The notes: a model not told the origin generated them from the letters alone. A DNA stretch of 60,032 nt from Lachnospiraceae bacterium UBA6403 (GCA_002437435.1 DJPV01000012.1:17535-77566); one strand, 5' to 3'. Counted from the stretch's first letter, positions 8,466-17,715 are shown. Program-made: numbers and translations.

Positions 8466-8810
8466 AGAAAATCACACAGGGTTGCCTCTGGAGTGAATTC
8501 GTTATATGAATATACCCACTATAACATGACATTTGTGAGGATTTCGTTGTTGCCGGATCAGAGTAAGCTACACTAACCTCAAACTACGCTAACGCTTGTT
8601 TTCGCTAAGTGTACTTACATGGCACGCACTAACCTCAGACTTCGCGCTAACGCTCGTCTTCACTAAGTGCTCCGCTCAGCCGAAGGCGAGTTAGCACAGA
8701 AGTATTTATGAATCAAGCATGTGTTGCGAGCAGAAACCGCAGCAAGTCATTTATAGTGGGTGTATTTGTATTCGGATCACTTTAGAGGCGACCCTGTGTG
8801 ATTTTTTATA
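8466..8810. repeat. Class A nested palindromic element, copy A1
   Basis: Outer arms AAAATCACACAGGG..GCCTCT (8468-8490) and AGAGGCGACCCTGTGTGATT (8784 onward) pair almost perfectly, and the right arm ends in TTTTTT. The 244-base core (8516-8759) begins CCACTATAACATGAC and ends GTCATTTATAGTGG, itself complementary. Inside are two tandem hairpins (8564-8617 and 8626-8670) and a third (8666-8697). The core's two ends and its 3' part match the element at 22364-22517 read on the other strand; the outer arms do not. It fills the whole gap between two convergent genes. No ORF of note is present. Confidence 0.85.
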
Positions 8811-8820
8811 TAGGTATTAT

Positions 8821-9900
8821 TTATAGATTCAATCCGAGATCGAAGATGAAGTTGCAGATCTGCCTGACACGCTTCTGGTTGTCCGCGGAAACGCCAGGGA
8901 AACAGATGTAGACATCGTCGTAACCCGGATTCAGTTTCTTTGCAAAATCGGTATCACTGATGTTGATCGCATATGGAGAACTCTTTCCTGTATAAGCAGG
9001 AGAAGTTGTGATCTTATCATTATAGTCAGCAGTGAAAATATCATACAGATTGGTAGGCAAGGCTTCACCCAGTGTATGAATGATCGAACTTTCACTTAAA
9101 TATTCCAGCCCTTTTTTGTTTGTAATGATAATGTCGTAGTAGTTTTCATCACAGAGGGTAGGGAAAGCAATGTAGTTTCCGCTTTCCGCATCTCTGGATG
9201 CTTCGTTCGCACTGGTACTTGGATCATATTTGAGATCCAGTACTTTCCGGAACTGGTAATTATCATCAAAACCATAGTAATTCCAGTAATCATTTTCTAT
9301 GACCGAGGTATCAAGTGTTTCCAGATCTTCACAGTTTACAATTGCATAGGAGAGAGCGATCGGTTTGCTGCCGCGAAAAAATGCGACAACGATCAGGCTG
9401 ACAGCAATAATACCGATCAGCGGCAGCAGTATTTCCATCTTATATGCATATAAGAAGTATTGTAACTTCTGCACAAAGGTCATTCCTTCGGTTGTTTCTT
9501 TTAATCGTTTTCTTTTTGCTGCCCGGCGTTCCTTGCGGGACATTGTAGCAAATTCCAGTTTGTCTTCAATCTTAAGGCCTTCTTTTGGAGGAACTTTACG
9601 AGGATCTTTGAACTCGTGCAGCGGTTCCTGCATTTCGGTTGAGTATTGTTTGTGTTCGGTGCCTTGCGCCTTGACAGACCCTTCTTTTTCAGCAGTAGTC
9701 TGTGCTGCTTTGGCGGGTTCTTGTTTTTTGACTGTAGTCTGTTGTGCCTTTGCAGGTTCCTGATTCCTGACGGTAGTTTGTGTTTTAACAGGTTCTTTTT
9801 TTTCAATAGTAGTTTGTGTTTTGACTGATTCCTGCTTTTTTGTCTGCAATTGAGAATTTGCGGTGATATTGTTGTTTTTTTCTTTTTTGTTATTGTTCAT
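8821..9900 (-). CDS. Unrecognised single-pass membrane protein with N-terminal repeats
   Basis: A 359-residue protein, starting at the ATG at 9900 (MNNNKKEKNN) behind a GGAAG site. Residues about 20-80 are five degenerate 12-13-residue repeats of the form KTQTTVxxQEPA / KAQQTTVKKQEPA. A basic segment follows (MSRKERRAAKRKRLKE, about 117-132), then one transmembrane helix (about 155-177, ILLPLIGIIAVSLIVVAFF). The extracellular 180-residue C-domain has no motif I can name; it contains DNYYDIIITNKKG-like stretches that faintly recall the periplasmic-binding fold. Topology should be N-in, C-out. Function unknown. The repeats look slippage-prone and may vary between strains. Confidence 0.7.
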   Translation of the reverse strand: MNNNKKEKNNNITANSQLQTKKQESVKTQTTIEKKEPVKTQTTVRNQEPAKAQQTTVKKQEPAKAAQTTAEKEGSVKAQGTEHKQYSTEMQEPLHEFKDPRKVPPKEGLKIEDKLEFATMSRKERRAAKRKRLKETTEGMTFVQKLQYFLYAYKMEILLPLIGIIAVSLIVVAFFRGSKPIALSYAIVNCEDLETLDTSVIENDYWNYYGFDDNYQFRKVLDLKYDPSTSANEASRDAESGNYIAFPTLCDENYYDIIITNKKGLEYLSESSIIHTLGEALPTNLYDIFTADYNDKITTSPAYTGKSSPYAINISDTDFAKKLNPGYDDVYICFPGVSADNQKRVRQICNFIFDLGLNL

Positions 9901-10492
9901 AGTGCTTCCTTTTCTTCCTATATAATAATGATAAGTATAACACAGATGAAAATGGATAAAAAGGAGCATGTCCTGTAAAGAGTATGAAAAAAGAATGAAA
10001 TCGGCATTATGCGTTGTGGTAAAAACGTATACATTTTAACGAATACGCATTGGTTATTGTGCATAGATAAAGTTATACAGAAAGAGAAATGCAACAATGA
10101 AAAAAATGAGACAAAGGAAATATAGAAACTTGAATTGTATGTCAATTACACTAAAATTGTGGAAATAGTATAAATAAGCTATGTCGCAAATTGGTAAATT
10201 TTTTTTAACCAGATTTTAAAAATGTACAAAAAAGATAAAAAAGAATAAAAAAGGACTTGCCAAATTAGATAATATGTCCTATAATAAGCCTATGTTGACA
10301 AGGAAATTTGTCAATAATATCTTAAGAAAGCCACATACATAATCATGTTTGACATATTGTGCAAATGATACGTCATTCAGAGCATGTATAAAAAGTGGCA
10401 GGCATTCCAGTAAATAATACAGACGTGGATGTTAATCTGCAGAAGTATGAATGAAAGGAATAGCACACATATTTTAAAAGGAGGGTTTTTTT
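9901..10492. other. Divergent intergenic region, AT-rich
   Basis: A 592-base gap between the divergent membrane-protein gene and the ABC importer. It holds the importer's promoter (10257-10285), a palindrome at its start site (10295-10314) and a leader of about 200 bases. The stretch 10140-10255 is very A/T-rich with A-runs, of the sort that acts as an UP element. No ORF or RNA gene is recognised. Confidence 0.6.
10257..10314 (+). promoter_or_regulatory. Promoter and candidate operator of the sugar ABC operon
   Basis: TTGCCA (10257-10262), a 17-base spacer and TATAAT (10280-10285). The predicted start (about 10292) is overlapped by a perfect inverted repeat, TTGACAA-6 bases-TTGTCAA (10295-10314), well placed for a repressor that blocks transcription. 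Confidence 0.7.
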
Positions 10493-11926
10493 GTGAGAAA
10501 AATCAAAAAAGCATTGGCTCTTTCATTAGCACTTGCTATGGGATTATCACTTGTTGCATGTGGTAGCAAGGATGATACAACAACAGAGTCAAAATCATCA
10601 GAAGCAACATCAGAGGCAGCATCATCAGAAGATGCATCATCAGAGGAAGCATCATCAGAGGACGCTTCAGGAGCAGCTAAGATTGAAGCTCCTAGCACAG
10701 ATGGATGGGATGACAGTAAGAAGATCTACGCTTATTCATGGGATGAAGATTTCTCAAAGAAAATGCAGATCGTTCTTGACAAGTACCCAGAGTATCAGAA
10801 GTATGTTGAATTCGTAACACTTGGTGTTGGTGGAACATCAGATGACTACAAGACAGCTATTGATACAGCTCTTGAAAACGGAGAGAAGTATCCATCACTT
10901 ATCCCAGCTGATAATGATGTAGCTAAGTACTGGTCAGAAGATGACACAAAGACAGCTAATCTGTATGACTTAGGTTTCACAGATGAGATGCTTGCTAATT
11001 CATACGACTTCGCTAAGCAGTATGGTACAACAAATGGCGAACTTAAGTGTGTAACATGGCAGGCAACTGCAGGTTCTGTATACTACAGAAGAGACATCGC
11101 TAAGGAAGTTCTTGGAACAGATGATCCTGCAAAGGTTCAGGAAGCACTTGCTTCATGGGATAAGTTCTTCGAGACAGCTGATACATTAAAGGCTGCTGGA
11201 TACAAGATCGTATCAGGTGCTCCTGATGTTAAGTACGCTATCTGGGATACTCAGACACAGCCTTGGGTAACAGATGACGGATCAAAGGAAACTCTTACAC
11301 TTGATAGTTCAGTTACAGAGTACCTTGAGACAGCTAAGAAGATTTACGATGGTGGATATTCAAACAACACTACTCTTTGGGATAACTCATGGGCAGCAGA
11401 TATGAAGGATGATTCTAAGGTATTCTGCTACTTCGGATGTCCTTGGTTCATTGGTTCAATGCAGGGTAATGGTGCTACAGATGGTAACTGGGGAGCTGTT
11501 ACAGGTCCTACATCTTATCACTGGGGTGGTACATATGTATGTGTAGGTAAGGATACAAACAACCCAGAGTTATGTGCATTCCTTCTTTACGAATTAACAT
11601 GTGATCCAGATATCGGTGTTGAAATCACAAATCAGACAGGTGACTGTGTAAACAACAAAGCAGCTAATGACAGACTTATCAACGGCGAGCTTAGCGCTGA
11701 CAATGCAGCAGCTAAATTCCTTGGTGGTCAGAACCCTATCGAAGTATGGGCAGCAGCAGCAGAAGGTATTAATCTCAGCAACGTAACATACCAGGATGCT
11801 TCAATCAAGAACTTCATTGATGAAGCTTCTACAGCATACAATTCAGGAACATACGCATCAGTTGATGACGCTATTAAGTATATCCAGGATAAGTGTGCAT
11901 CAGAATTAGGTATTTCAGCTGAATAA
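10493..11926 (+). CDS. Carbohydrate ABC transporter substrate-binding lipoprotein
   Basis: A 477-residue lipoprotein starting at GTG 10493 behind AAGGAGG. The signal peptide (residues 1-22) ends in LVAC, with Cys23 the lipid-modified residue. A Ser/Glu/Ala-rich linker (28-60, TSEAASSEDASSEE) tethers the domain to the membrane. The mature part has the family-1 solute-binding layout: YSWDEDF near 75, GNWGAVTGP near 340 and the W/Y-rich sugar-site region. Codon choice is strongly biased (TCA Ser, ACA Thr, AAG Lys, GCT Ala), unlike neighbouring genes, implying very high expression. It heads an operon with two permeases; no ATPase gene is present, so a shared MsmK-type ATPase elsewhere is likely. 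The sugar is unknown. Confidence 0.92.
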   Translation: MRKIKKALALSLALAMGLSLVACGSKDDTTTESKSSEATSEAASSEDASSEEASSEDASGAAKIEAPSTDGWDDSKKIYAYSWDEDFSKKMQIVLDKYPEYQKYVEFVTLGVGGTSDDYKTAIDTALENGEKYPSLIPADNDVAKYWSEDDTKTANLYDLGFTDEMLANSYDFAKQYGTTNGELKCVTWQATAGSVYYRRDIAKEVLGTDDPAKVQEALASWDKFFETADTLKAAGYKIVSGAPDVKYAIWDTQTQPWVTDDGSKETLTLDSSVTEYLETAKKIYDGGYSNNTTLWDNSWAADMKDDSKVFCYFGCPWFIGSMQGNGATDGNWGAVTGPTSYHWGGTYVCVGKDTNNPELCAFLLYELTCDPDIGVEITNQTGDCVNNKAANDRLINGELSADNAAAKFLGGQNPIEVWAAAAEGINLSNVTYQDASIKNFIDEASTAYNSGTYASVDDAIKYIQDKCASELGISAE

Positions 11927-11954
11927 TCCCTAAAAACTGATTAAGTAACACAAT

Positions 11955-11992
11955 TTGCACGCATCAGTAATGAAAGTTGCTGGTGCGTGTGT
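11955..11992 (+). promoter_or_regulatory. Hairpin between binding-protein and permease genes
   Basis: GCACGCATCAG and CTGGTGCGTGT pair (one G-T) around a loop of about 12 bases, without a strong T-run. Such a hairpin usually stabilises the upstream message or partly attenuates readthrough, giving more binding protein than permease. Confidence 0.5.
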
Positions 11993-12030
11993 ACTATAAA
12001 CGATTAATTTTTAGGGGGTGCTCTTACACA

Positions 12031-12975
12031 ATGAAAAAGAATAAGACAGTTGAATATGGAAAATATGGTTTACTGTTTCTCGTTCCATTCTTTCTTGTAT
12101 TCTTAGTTTTTCAGCTGTATCCTCTTCTTTATACTTTTTATAACTCATTCATCTATTCCGCTAAAAATGGTAGATATGTAACCGAGTCGGTTGGCCTTGG
12201 AAACTTTACAAACTATGTATTTGCAAAGACTGGCAGCGAGTTCTGGCAGTCATTAATGGTAACTGTTGTTCTGTGGATTTTAAACTTTATTCCACAGATT
12301 TTATTAGCATTACTTCTTGCAGCATGGTTTACAGATATCAAGATCAAGTTAAAGGGAAGCGGTATTTACAAGGTTATCATGTATATGCCTAACATCATTA
12401 CAGCAGCAACTATTGCCGTATTATTCTACGGTCTGTTCGAAGTTAATGGCCCTATTACAACTATATTCAAAGACCTTGGCTGGTGTGATGAGGGTGGTAT
12501 CTTGAATCATGGCTGGGCGTCGCTGATCATTATCGCTTTCATCCAGTTCTGGATGTGGTATGGTAATACAATGATCGTTCTTTGCGCAGGTATTTTAGGT
12601 ATTAACCCGTCCCTGTATGAAGCTGCAAGTGTAGATGGTGCTTCATCTAAGCAGCAGTTCTTCAAGATTACACTTCCGTTATTAAAGCCGATCTTACAGT
12701 ACACACTTGTAACTTCAGCTATTGGTGGTTTACAGATGTACGATATTCCTCAGTTGTTCAATGATGGCGGACCTGTAGTTGTAACAGGTGGTGGATCATC
12801 CGTTAATTCAACAACAACAGTCGTAATGCTGATTAAGAAGTATGTAAGTGCCGGAGGTACACAGGATTATGGTAAAGCCGCTGCATATTCAGTAATGCTT
12901 TTCGCGTTTACACTGATTATCAGTTTACTGTTCTACAGATTAACAGCAGAAAAATCATCAAAGGATGGAAGGTAG
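12031..12975 (+). CDS. Sugar ABC transporter permease (MalF/UgpA type)
   Basis: A 314-residue inner-membrane permease. I choose ATG 12031 (MKKNKTVEYGKYG), preceded by AGGGGGTG about ten bases upstream, over a longer in-frame extension. Six hydrophobic helices are visible, beginning LLFLVPFFLVFLVFQLYPLL. The EAA loop that docks to the ATPase reads YEAASVDGASSKQQFFKITLP (about residues 195-215), the standard EAAxxDGA form. It follows the lipoprotein gene and directly precedes the second permease, with the stop codon and next start adjoining. Confidence 0.92.
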   Translation: MKKNKTVEYGKYGLLFLVPFFLVFLVFQLYPLLYTFYNSFIYSAKNGRYVTESVGLGNFTNYVFAKTGSEFWQSLMVTVVLWILNFIPQILLALLLAAWFTDIKIKLKGSGIYKVIMYMPNIITAATIAVLFYGLFEVNGPITTIFKDLGWCDEGGILNHGWASLIIIAFIQFWMWYGNTMIVLCAGILGINPSLYEAASVDGASSKQQFFKITLPLLKPILQYTLVTSAIGGLQMYDIPQLFNDGGPVVVTGGGSSVNSTTTVVMLIKKYVSAGGTQDYGKAAAYSVMLFAFTLIISLLFYRLTAEKSSKDGR

Positions 12976-13845
12976 GTGAACAAAGTGGATCAGGCAACAT
13001 CAAAAGTATCAGGAGCAAAGATTGTCAGATACGTCGTTTGTATCTTACTTTGTTTCCTGTCAATATTCCCATTTTATATTTTGATCATTAACTCTACCTT
13101 AAAGTCAACAGAGATTGTTACGGGTATTAAATTAATACCGGGTGGAGAATTTATTACAAACTTCAAAGGTTTGTTAGCAGGTAGTGAAAAAACAAGTGGT
13201 GTTAATGTTCTTCAGGCTATGTTAAACTCTTTGCTGGTTACTGTACCGGCTACAGCATTACAGATCTATTTCGGATCATTAACAGCTTATGCAGTTACAG
13301 TATATAATTTTAAGTTAAAGAAGTTTGCATGGGGCTTTATTTATGCGATCATGATGATTCCGCAGCAGGTATCAATCGTTGGTTTCATTAAGATCTGTAA
13401 CATAACACACTTATACGGATCATTCTTAGCACTGATTATTCCGGCAATTGCTGCTCCTACTACTGTTTACTTCATGAAGCAGTATATGGAAACAGGTCTT
13501 TCAGTTGAGATCGTTGAGGCAGCCAGAATCGACGGATCAGGAGAAATGCATACATTCAATACGATTGTACTTCCTCTGTTAAAGCCGGCCATGGCAACAC
13601 AGGCAATCTTCGGTTTCGTTGCATCATGGAATAATCTGTATACACCTTCAATTATTCTTGCAACAGAGAGACAGAAGCAGACAATGCCTATGTATGTTTC
13701 AGCATTAAAGGCAAACGATAAGTCGAGAGACTGGGGTCAGATTTACTGTGGACTTTTCACTACAGTACTCCCAATTCTGGTTATGTACTTCTTCCTTTCT
13801 AAGTACATTATCGCAGGTGTAGCACTTGGTGGTGTAAAGGAGTAA
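12976..13845 (+). CDS. Sugar ABC transporter permease (MalG/UgpE type)
   Basis: A 289-residue partner permease. The GTG at 12976 immediately follows the previous stop (translational coupling). A second GTG at 12985 has better spacing from AGGTAGG and may be the true start. Six helices are visible, starting IVRYVVCILLCFLSIFPFYI. The EAA motif is VEAARIDGSGEMHTFNTIVLP (about residues 178-198). Together with the gene before it this forms the membrane channel of the importer. It is followed by an inverted repeat and a terminator. Confidence 0.92.
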   Translation: MNKVDQATSKVSGAKIVRYVVCILLCFLSIFPFYILIINSTLKSTEIVTGIKLIPGGEFITNFKGLLAGSEKTSGVNVLQAMLNSLLVTVPATALQIYFGSLTAYAVTVYNFKLKKFAWGFIYAIMMIPQQVSIVGFIKICNITHLYGSFLALIIPAIAAPTTVYFMKQYMETGLSVEIVEAARIDGSGEMHTFNTIVLPLLKPAMATQAIFGFVASWNNLYTPSIILATERQKQTMPMYVSALKANDKSRDWGQIYCGLFTTVLPILVMYFFLSKYIIAGVALGGVKE

Positions 13846-13860
13846 AGAGGTCTTTTATAA

Positions 13861-13959
13861 AATATAATGTAGGTATCGGAAGCTATAGGCAATCGATACC
13901 CACATTATATATAGTAAATTAGTGAGGAGAAGCTGCTTGAGCAGGTTCTCTATATTTTT
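13861..13959 (+). terminator. Inverted repeat and terminator after the ABC operon
   Basis: Two hairpins in a row. ATATAATGTAGGTATCG pairs with CGATACCCACATTATAT (13862-13911, one mismatch). Then GAGAAGCTGC and GCAGGTTCTC form a stem followed by TATATTTTTG (13926-13959), which is the likely terminator. Confidence 0.6.
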
Positions 13960-13977
13960 GTTTATGAGGAAATTTTG

Positions 13978-14730
13978 ATGAATGAAATGACAAACAATCA
14001 AGACAATAAGAATAGTGGAAGTGATAAAGAACCGTTTTTGAGACGGGCAATGGATGCATTTGGAACAATGTTTGCTTTGAATATCTGTTTTGTAGTGGGC
14101 TGTATCCCGATATTTACGATTGGTGCTTCACTTACTGCTATGTATGCAATGTGCATCCGGCTTCAGGAAGATGAAGAAGAAACTGTTGTTTCCGGTTTCA
14201 TTCATGAGTTTAAGCGTAGTTTCAAACAATCTACGATTGCGTTTTTATTGTTACTCGTAGCAGCGGCAGTTATGCTGGCTGAGTATATTCTGATCAAACG
14301 GGTAACAGGATTTATTTCGACATTTTATACGTTTGTGCTTATAATTGAGGCAGTATTAGTTGCGCTTGTTGTACCGTTTTTATTTCCATTAATTGCAAGG
14401 TATAATAACACGTTGAGTATAACGGTAAGAAATGCAATGGTACTTTCAATCACGTATCTGTGGTCATGGGTAAAGGTCGTTATCGCATGGTTTGTGCCGA
14501 TATATATCTGTGTGAAATATCCGGTTGTATTTGTGAGTATCTGGTATCTTTGGCTGTTACTTCTGTTTGGAGCAATTGCGTGGGGAACGACACACACGAT
14601 GCGTAAGATATTCCGATTGAATGAGCAAAGAATCATTGATACGGCAGAGAAAGAAAGAAAGGCTGCGGAAGAAGCCGCAAAGGAAGCTGAACTGGATGAA
14701 CAGGAATCAGTGGATGACGAGGGAAAATAA
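13978..14730 (+). CDS. yesL: YesL family (DUF624) membrane protein
   Basis: A 250-residue membrane protein. Start ATG 13978, with GAGGAA about ten bases upstream. After a short soluble head come PFLRRAMDAFGTMFALNICF and GCIPIFTIGASLTAMY, the YesL/DUF624 signature, then four more helices and a charged coiled-coil tail (DTAEKERKAAEEAAKEAEL, about 218-240). YesL genes habitually sit beside LplB/LplC-type sugar transporters, as here; their function is not established. The terminator-like hairpin upstream suggests partly separate expression. Confidence 0.85.
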   Translation: MNEMTNNQDNKNSGSDKEPFLRRAMDAFGTMFALNICFVVGCIPIFTIGASLTAMYAMCIRLQEDEEETVVSGFIHEFKRSFKQSTIAFLLLLVAAAVMLAEYILIKRVTGFISTFYTFVLIIEAVLVALVVPFLFPLIARYNNTLSITVRNAMVLSITYLWSWVKVVIAWFVPIYICVKYPVVFVSIWYLWLLLLFGAIAWGTTHTMRKIFRLNEQRIIDTAEKERKAAEEAAKEAELDEQESVDDEGK

Positions 14731-14775
14731 AAGAAAAACAAATTATATTCTTTAAAAATAAAATAAAGGAAAATG

Positions 14776-14815
14776 AAAAAGTCTGTAGAATAATAAAATT
14801 GTACGGACTTTTTTG
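14776..14815 (+). terminator. Intrinsic terminator after yesL
   Basis: AAAAAGTCTGT pairs with ACGGACTTTTTT (one G-T pair) across an AT-rich loop of about 17 bases and ends in a T-run. It separates the transport cluster from the replication cluster. Confidence 0.75.
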
Positions 14816-14847
14816 TTTGATTAATGTTTTATGGAGGATGGCAGCAT

Positions 14848-15855
14848 ATGCTGATTCGTGAGAAGCAGGAACAACAGGAACATGAGATTTTAAGCCCATA
14901 TGCATCATTCAGCGATCAGAGCAGAGGAAGAGATCGGGAAGAAGAACAGTGTGATCTTCGAACAGTTTATCAACGGGATCGGGATCGCATCATTCATTGT
15001 AAGGCGTTCCGCCGTCTGAAACATAAGACACAGGTGTTTTTGTCCCCGGGAGACGATCATTACAGAACACGGCTTACTCATACTTTAGAAGTGGCTCAGA
15101 TTGCGAGAACAATAGCGAGATCGCTTCGATTGAATGAAGATCTGACAGAAGCAATCGCACTTGGACATGATCTGGGGCATACGCCATTTGGTCATGCAGG
15201 AGAACGGGCATTGTCCAGATGTTCTGGAAGATCGTTCCAACATAATGAACAGAGTGTACGTGTTGTGGAAAAAATGGAGAAAAGGGGAGCGGGACTGAAC
15301 CTGACATGGGAAGTCAGGGACGGAATGTTAAATCACAAGACATCCTGCATACCTGCCACATTAGAGGGAAAAATTGTCCGTCTGGCAGATAAGATTGCTT
15401 ATGTGAATCATGATATGGATGATGCGATTCGAGGTGGTATTATGAAAGAATCTGATCTTCCGGTCAGTATTGTCAAAGCACTTGGCTGTAATACCAGAGA
15501 TCGCCTGGATTGTCTGATTCATGATGTGATAGATACCAGCTATGGTACGGATACGGTTGAGATGTCAGAGGAGATTGGAGATGCATTATCAGCTCTCCGC
15601 AGATATATGTTTGAATATCTGTATACGAATCCTGTGGCAAAAAGAGAAGAAGTAAAAGCAGAAAAGTTATTAGAGATATTATTTGACTATTACATGGAGG
15701 ATCAGTCGAGATTAAATAACGAAAGTATAGAGATGCTCTATATGGGAGAAGATCTTACGACTGTGATCTGTGATTATATAGCAGGCATGACAGATAACTA
15801 TGCGATCGAAACATTTAGGCAGATCTATGTTCCGGGAGCATGGCAAGGTGTCTGA
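14848..15855 (+). CDS. dgt: Deoxyguanosinetriphosphate triphosphohydrolase-like protein
   Basis: A 335-residue HD-domain enzyme that hydrolyses dGTP (or other dNTPs) to the nucleoside and triphosphate. ATG 14848 is chosen because GGAGG lies ten bases upstream; a longer in-frame start would bury it. Visible motifs: CDLRTVYQRDRDRIIHCKAF with RRLKHKTQVF (about residues 32-60), RTRLTHTLEVAQIAR (first HD-type His), and LGHDLGHTPFGHAGE (about 105-118, metal-binding His-Asp). The size is that of the short bacterial dGTPase-like class. It is the first gene of the dgt-dnaG-rpoD cluster typical of Clostridia. Confidence 0.92.
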   Translation: MLIREKQEQQEHEILSPYASFSDQSRGRDREEEQCDLRTVYQRDRDRIIHCKAFRRLKHKTQVFLSPGDDHYRTRLTHTLEVAQIARTIARSLRLNEDLTEAIALGHDLGHTPFGHAGERALSRCSGRSFQHNEQSVRVVEKMEKRGAGLNLTWEVRDGMLNHKTSCIPATLEGKIVRLADKIAYVNHDMDDAIRGGIMKESDLPVSIVKALGCNTRDRLDCLIHDVIDTSYGTDTVEMSEEIGDALSALRRYMFEYLYTNPVAKREEVKAEKLLEILFDYYMEDQSRLNNESIEMLYMGEDLTTVICDYIAGMTDNYAIETFRQIYVPGAWQGV

Positions 15856-15945
15856 GATGAGGCTGCAATCCGCAAGGAGAATGTGTCTGGACAGAACTTT
15901 ATGGATGTAGTAGAAAATAGTTGAATTGGAAAGGAAGGGTAGTCG

Positions 15946-17715
15946 TTGTACTATTCAGATGAAGTTATAGATGAGGTTATATCCAGAAATGATATTGTAA
16001 ATGTGATATCCGGATATGTCAGCCTTAGAAAAAAAGGAAGGACATTTGAAGCCTGTTGTCCATTTCATCATGAGAAGACACCGTCTTTTAAGGTGGACAG
16101 GGACAAGCAGTTATATCACTGCTTTGGATGTGGCGCCGGAGGAAATGTATTTACATTTATCATGGAATATGAGAATATGTCATTTCCTGAAGCAGTACAG
16201 TATCTTGCAGATAAGGCGGGCATGACACTCCCTGAGAGCAGCCAGTCAGGGCAGGATGCATCAAGGGAGAAATATAAAATACTGCTGCGGGATATGAATA
16301 AGACGGCAGCTGCATATTTTCATTATATTATGCGGCATACGGAGCATGGAAAGAAAGCCTATGAATATTTCAGAGACAGAGGCCTTTCAGATGAAACGAT
16401 CAATCAATTTGGACTTGGATATGCTGATATTTATCGGGATGACCTGTATCGGTATCTGAAAGGGAAAGGATATTCAGATGCCGAATTAAAGGATTCCGGA
16501 CTGGTTGTCATCGATGAAAAGAATGGCGGTTCGGATAAATTCTGGAATCGCGCGATGATACCGATCCTGGATATCAATGGTAAGGTGATCGGATTCGGCG
16601 GACGAGTTATGGGAGACGGGAAACCAAAGTATATTAATACCAGTGATACGGTTGTATTTGATAAGAGCCGGAACCTGTTTGCAATGAATATTGCAAGAAG
16701 AAGCCGGAGAAAAGGATTTATCTGCTGCGAAGGATATATGGATGTCATATCCATGCATCAGGCTGGATTTGATAATGCGGTAGCATCGCTTGGAACAGCA
16801 TTTACTTTTGGACATGCAAATATATTGAAACGATATACGAATGAAGTATATCTGGCATATGACAGCGACGGAGCAGGCGTTGCGGCTACACTGAAGGTTA
16901 TATCGATCATGCGTGAAGTGGGTATCTCAGCGAGAGTCATCAATATGCGGCCGCATAAGGATCCGGATGAATTCATTCAGACACTTGGAAGTGAAGCATT
17001 TGAGGAGCGAATCAAAAATGCTGAAAGCGCGATCATGTTTGAGGTGCGGATGCTGTCAGAACGGTATAATCTGAACGATCCGGAGGAGAGAACTTCCTTT
17101 CATAATGAGACGGCGAAACGGCTGGCGCAGATTGAGGAAGTGCTGGAACGTAATAATTATATCGAAGCAGTATCGAATCTGTATCATATTGATAAGGCAG
17201 GTCTTACGGACTTGGTTCATAAATATGGGATTGCAGGTGTTCCACGTGCAGAGATCGTGGAACGGGAAGAACGGCGTGCCGAACATGAAAGTAAGGCTGC
17301 GGATCCGGCAAAGAACAAACCGATGAAGTTGCTTCTGACATGGATGGTCAACGAACCGGGACTTTTTCAGAAGCTGGATGGCATTATCGATGAAACCTGC
17401 TTTGAAGATGGAGTCTACCGTATGGTAGCTGATAAATTATTTTTCCAGTACCGGGAGAATGGAAAAGTGGAACCGGCGAGCATCGTAACAACATTTGAGT
17501 CGTTAGAAGAACAACGGCTGGTGGCTGAGATGCTTCAAACGAATATTGGCATTGATATGACGCAGGAGGAAATCAATAATGCGGTTACAGATGTCGTGAA
17601 AAAGATAAAATTAAGCAGCATAGAGGATAAACTGGCAAAGACAAATAATATAGGAGAGATGCAGAATCTCATACGTGCCAAGGCAGATCTTACAAAGCTG
17701 CATATTTCATTATAA
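15946..17715 (+). CDS. dnaG: DNA primase
   Basis: A 589-residue primase that makes RNA primers at the replication fork. It starts at TTG 15946 behind AAGGAAGGG. The N-terminal zinc-binding domain has Cys39, His42, Cys60 and Cys63 (CPFHHEKTPSF ... YHCFGCGAGGN). The TOPRIM catalytic core includes EGYMDVISMHQAG and YLAYDSDGAG (about residues 265-310), carrying the metal-binding Glu and Asp. The C-terminal region (about 455-589) fits the helicase-binding domain. It sits 90 bases after dgt and 40 bases before rpoD. Confidence 0.96.
   Translation: MYYSDEVIDEVISRNDIVNVISGYVSLRKKGRTFEACCPFHHEKTPSFKVDRDKQLYHCFGCGAGGNVFTFIMEYENMSFPEAVQYLADKAGMTLPESSQSGQDASREKYKILLRDMNKTAAAYFHYIMRHTEHGKKAYEYFRDRGLSDETINQFGLGYADIYRDDLYRYLKGKGYSDAELKDSGLVVIDEKNGGSDKFWNRAMIPILDINGKVIGFGGRVMGDGKPKYINTSDTVVFDKSRNLFAMNIARRSRRKGFICCEGYMDVISMHQAGFDNAVASLGTAFTFGHANILKRYTNEVYLAYDSDGAGVAATLKVISIMREVGISARVINMRPHKDPDEFIQTLGSEAFEERIKNAESAIMFEVRMLSERYNLNDPEERTSFHNETAKRLAQIEEVLERNNYIEAVSNLYHIDKAGLTDLVHKYGIAGVPRAEIVEREERRAEHESKAADPAKNKPMKLLLTWMVNEPGLFQKLDGIIDETCFEDGVYRMVADKLFFQYRENGKVEPASIVTTFESLEEQRLVAEMLQTNIGIDMTQEEINNAVTDVVKKIKLSSIEDKLAKTNNIGEMQNLIRAKADLTKLHISL

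Noticed and set aside
8466..8810. Class A element as a CRISPR array
   Set aside because: There are only two tandem hairpin units, they differ from each other, the units are not separated by unique spacers and no cas genes are near.
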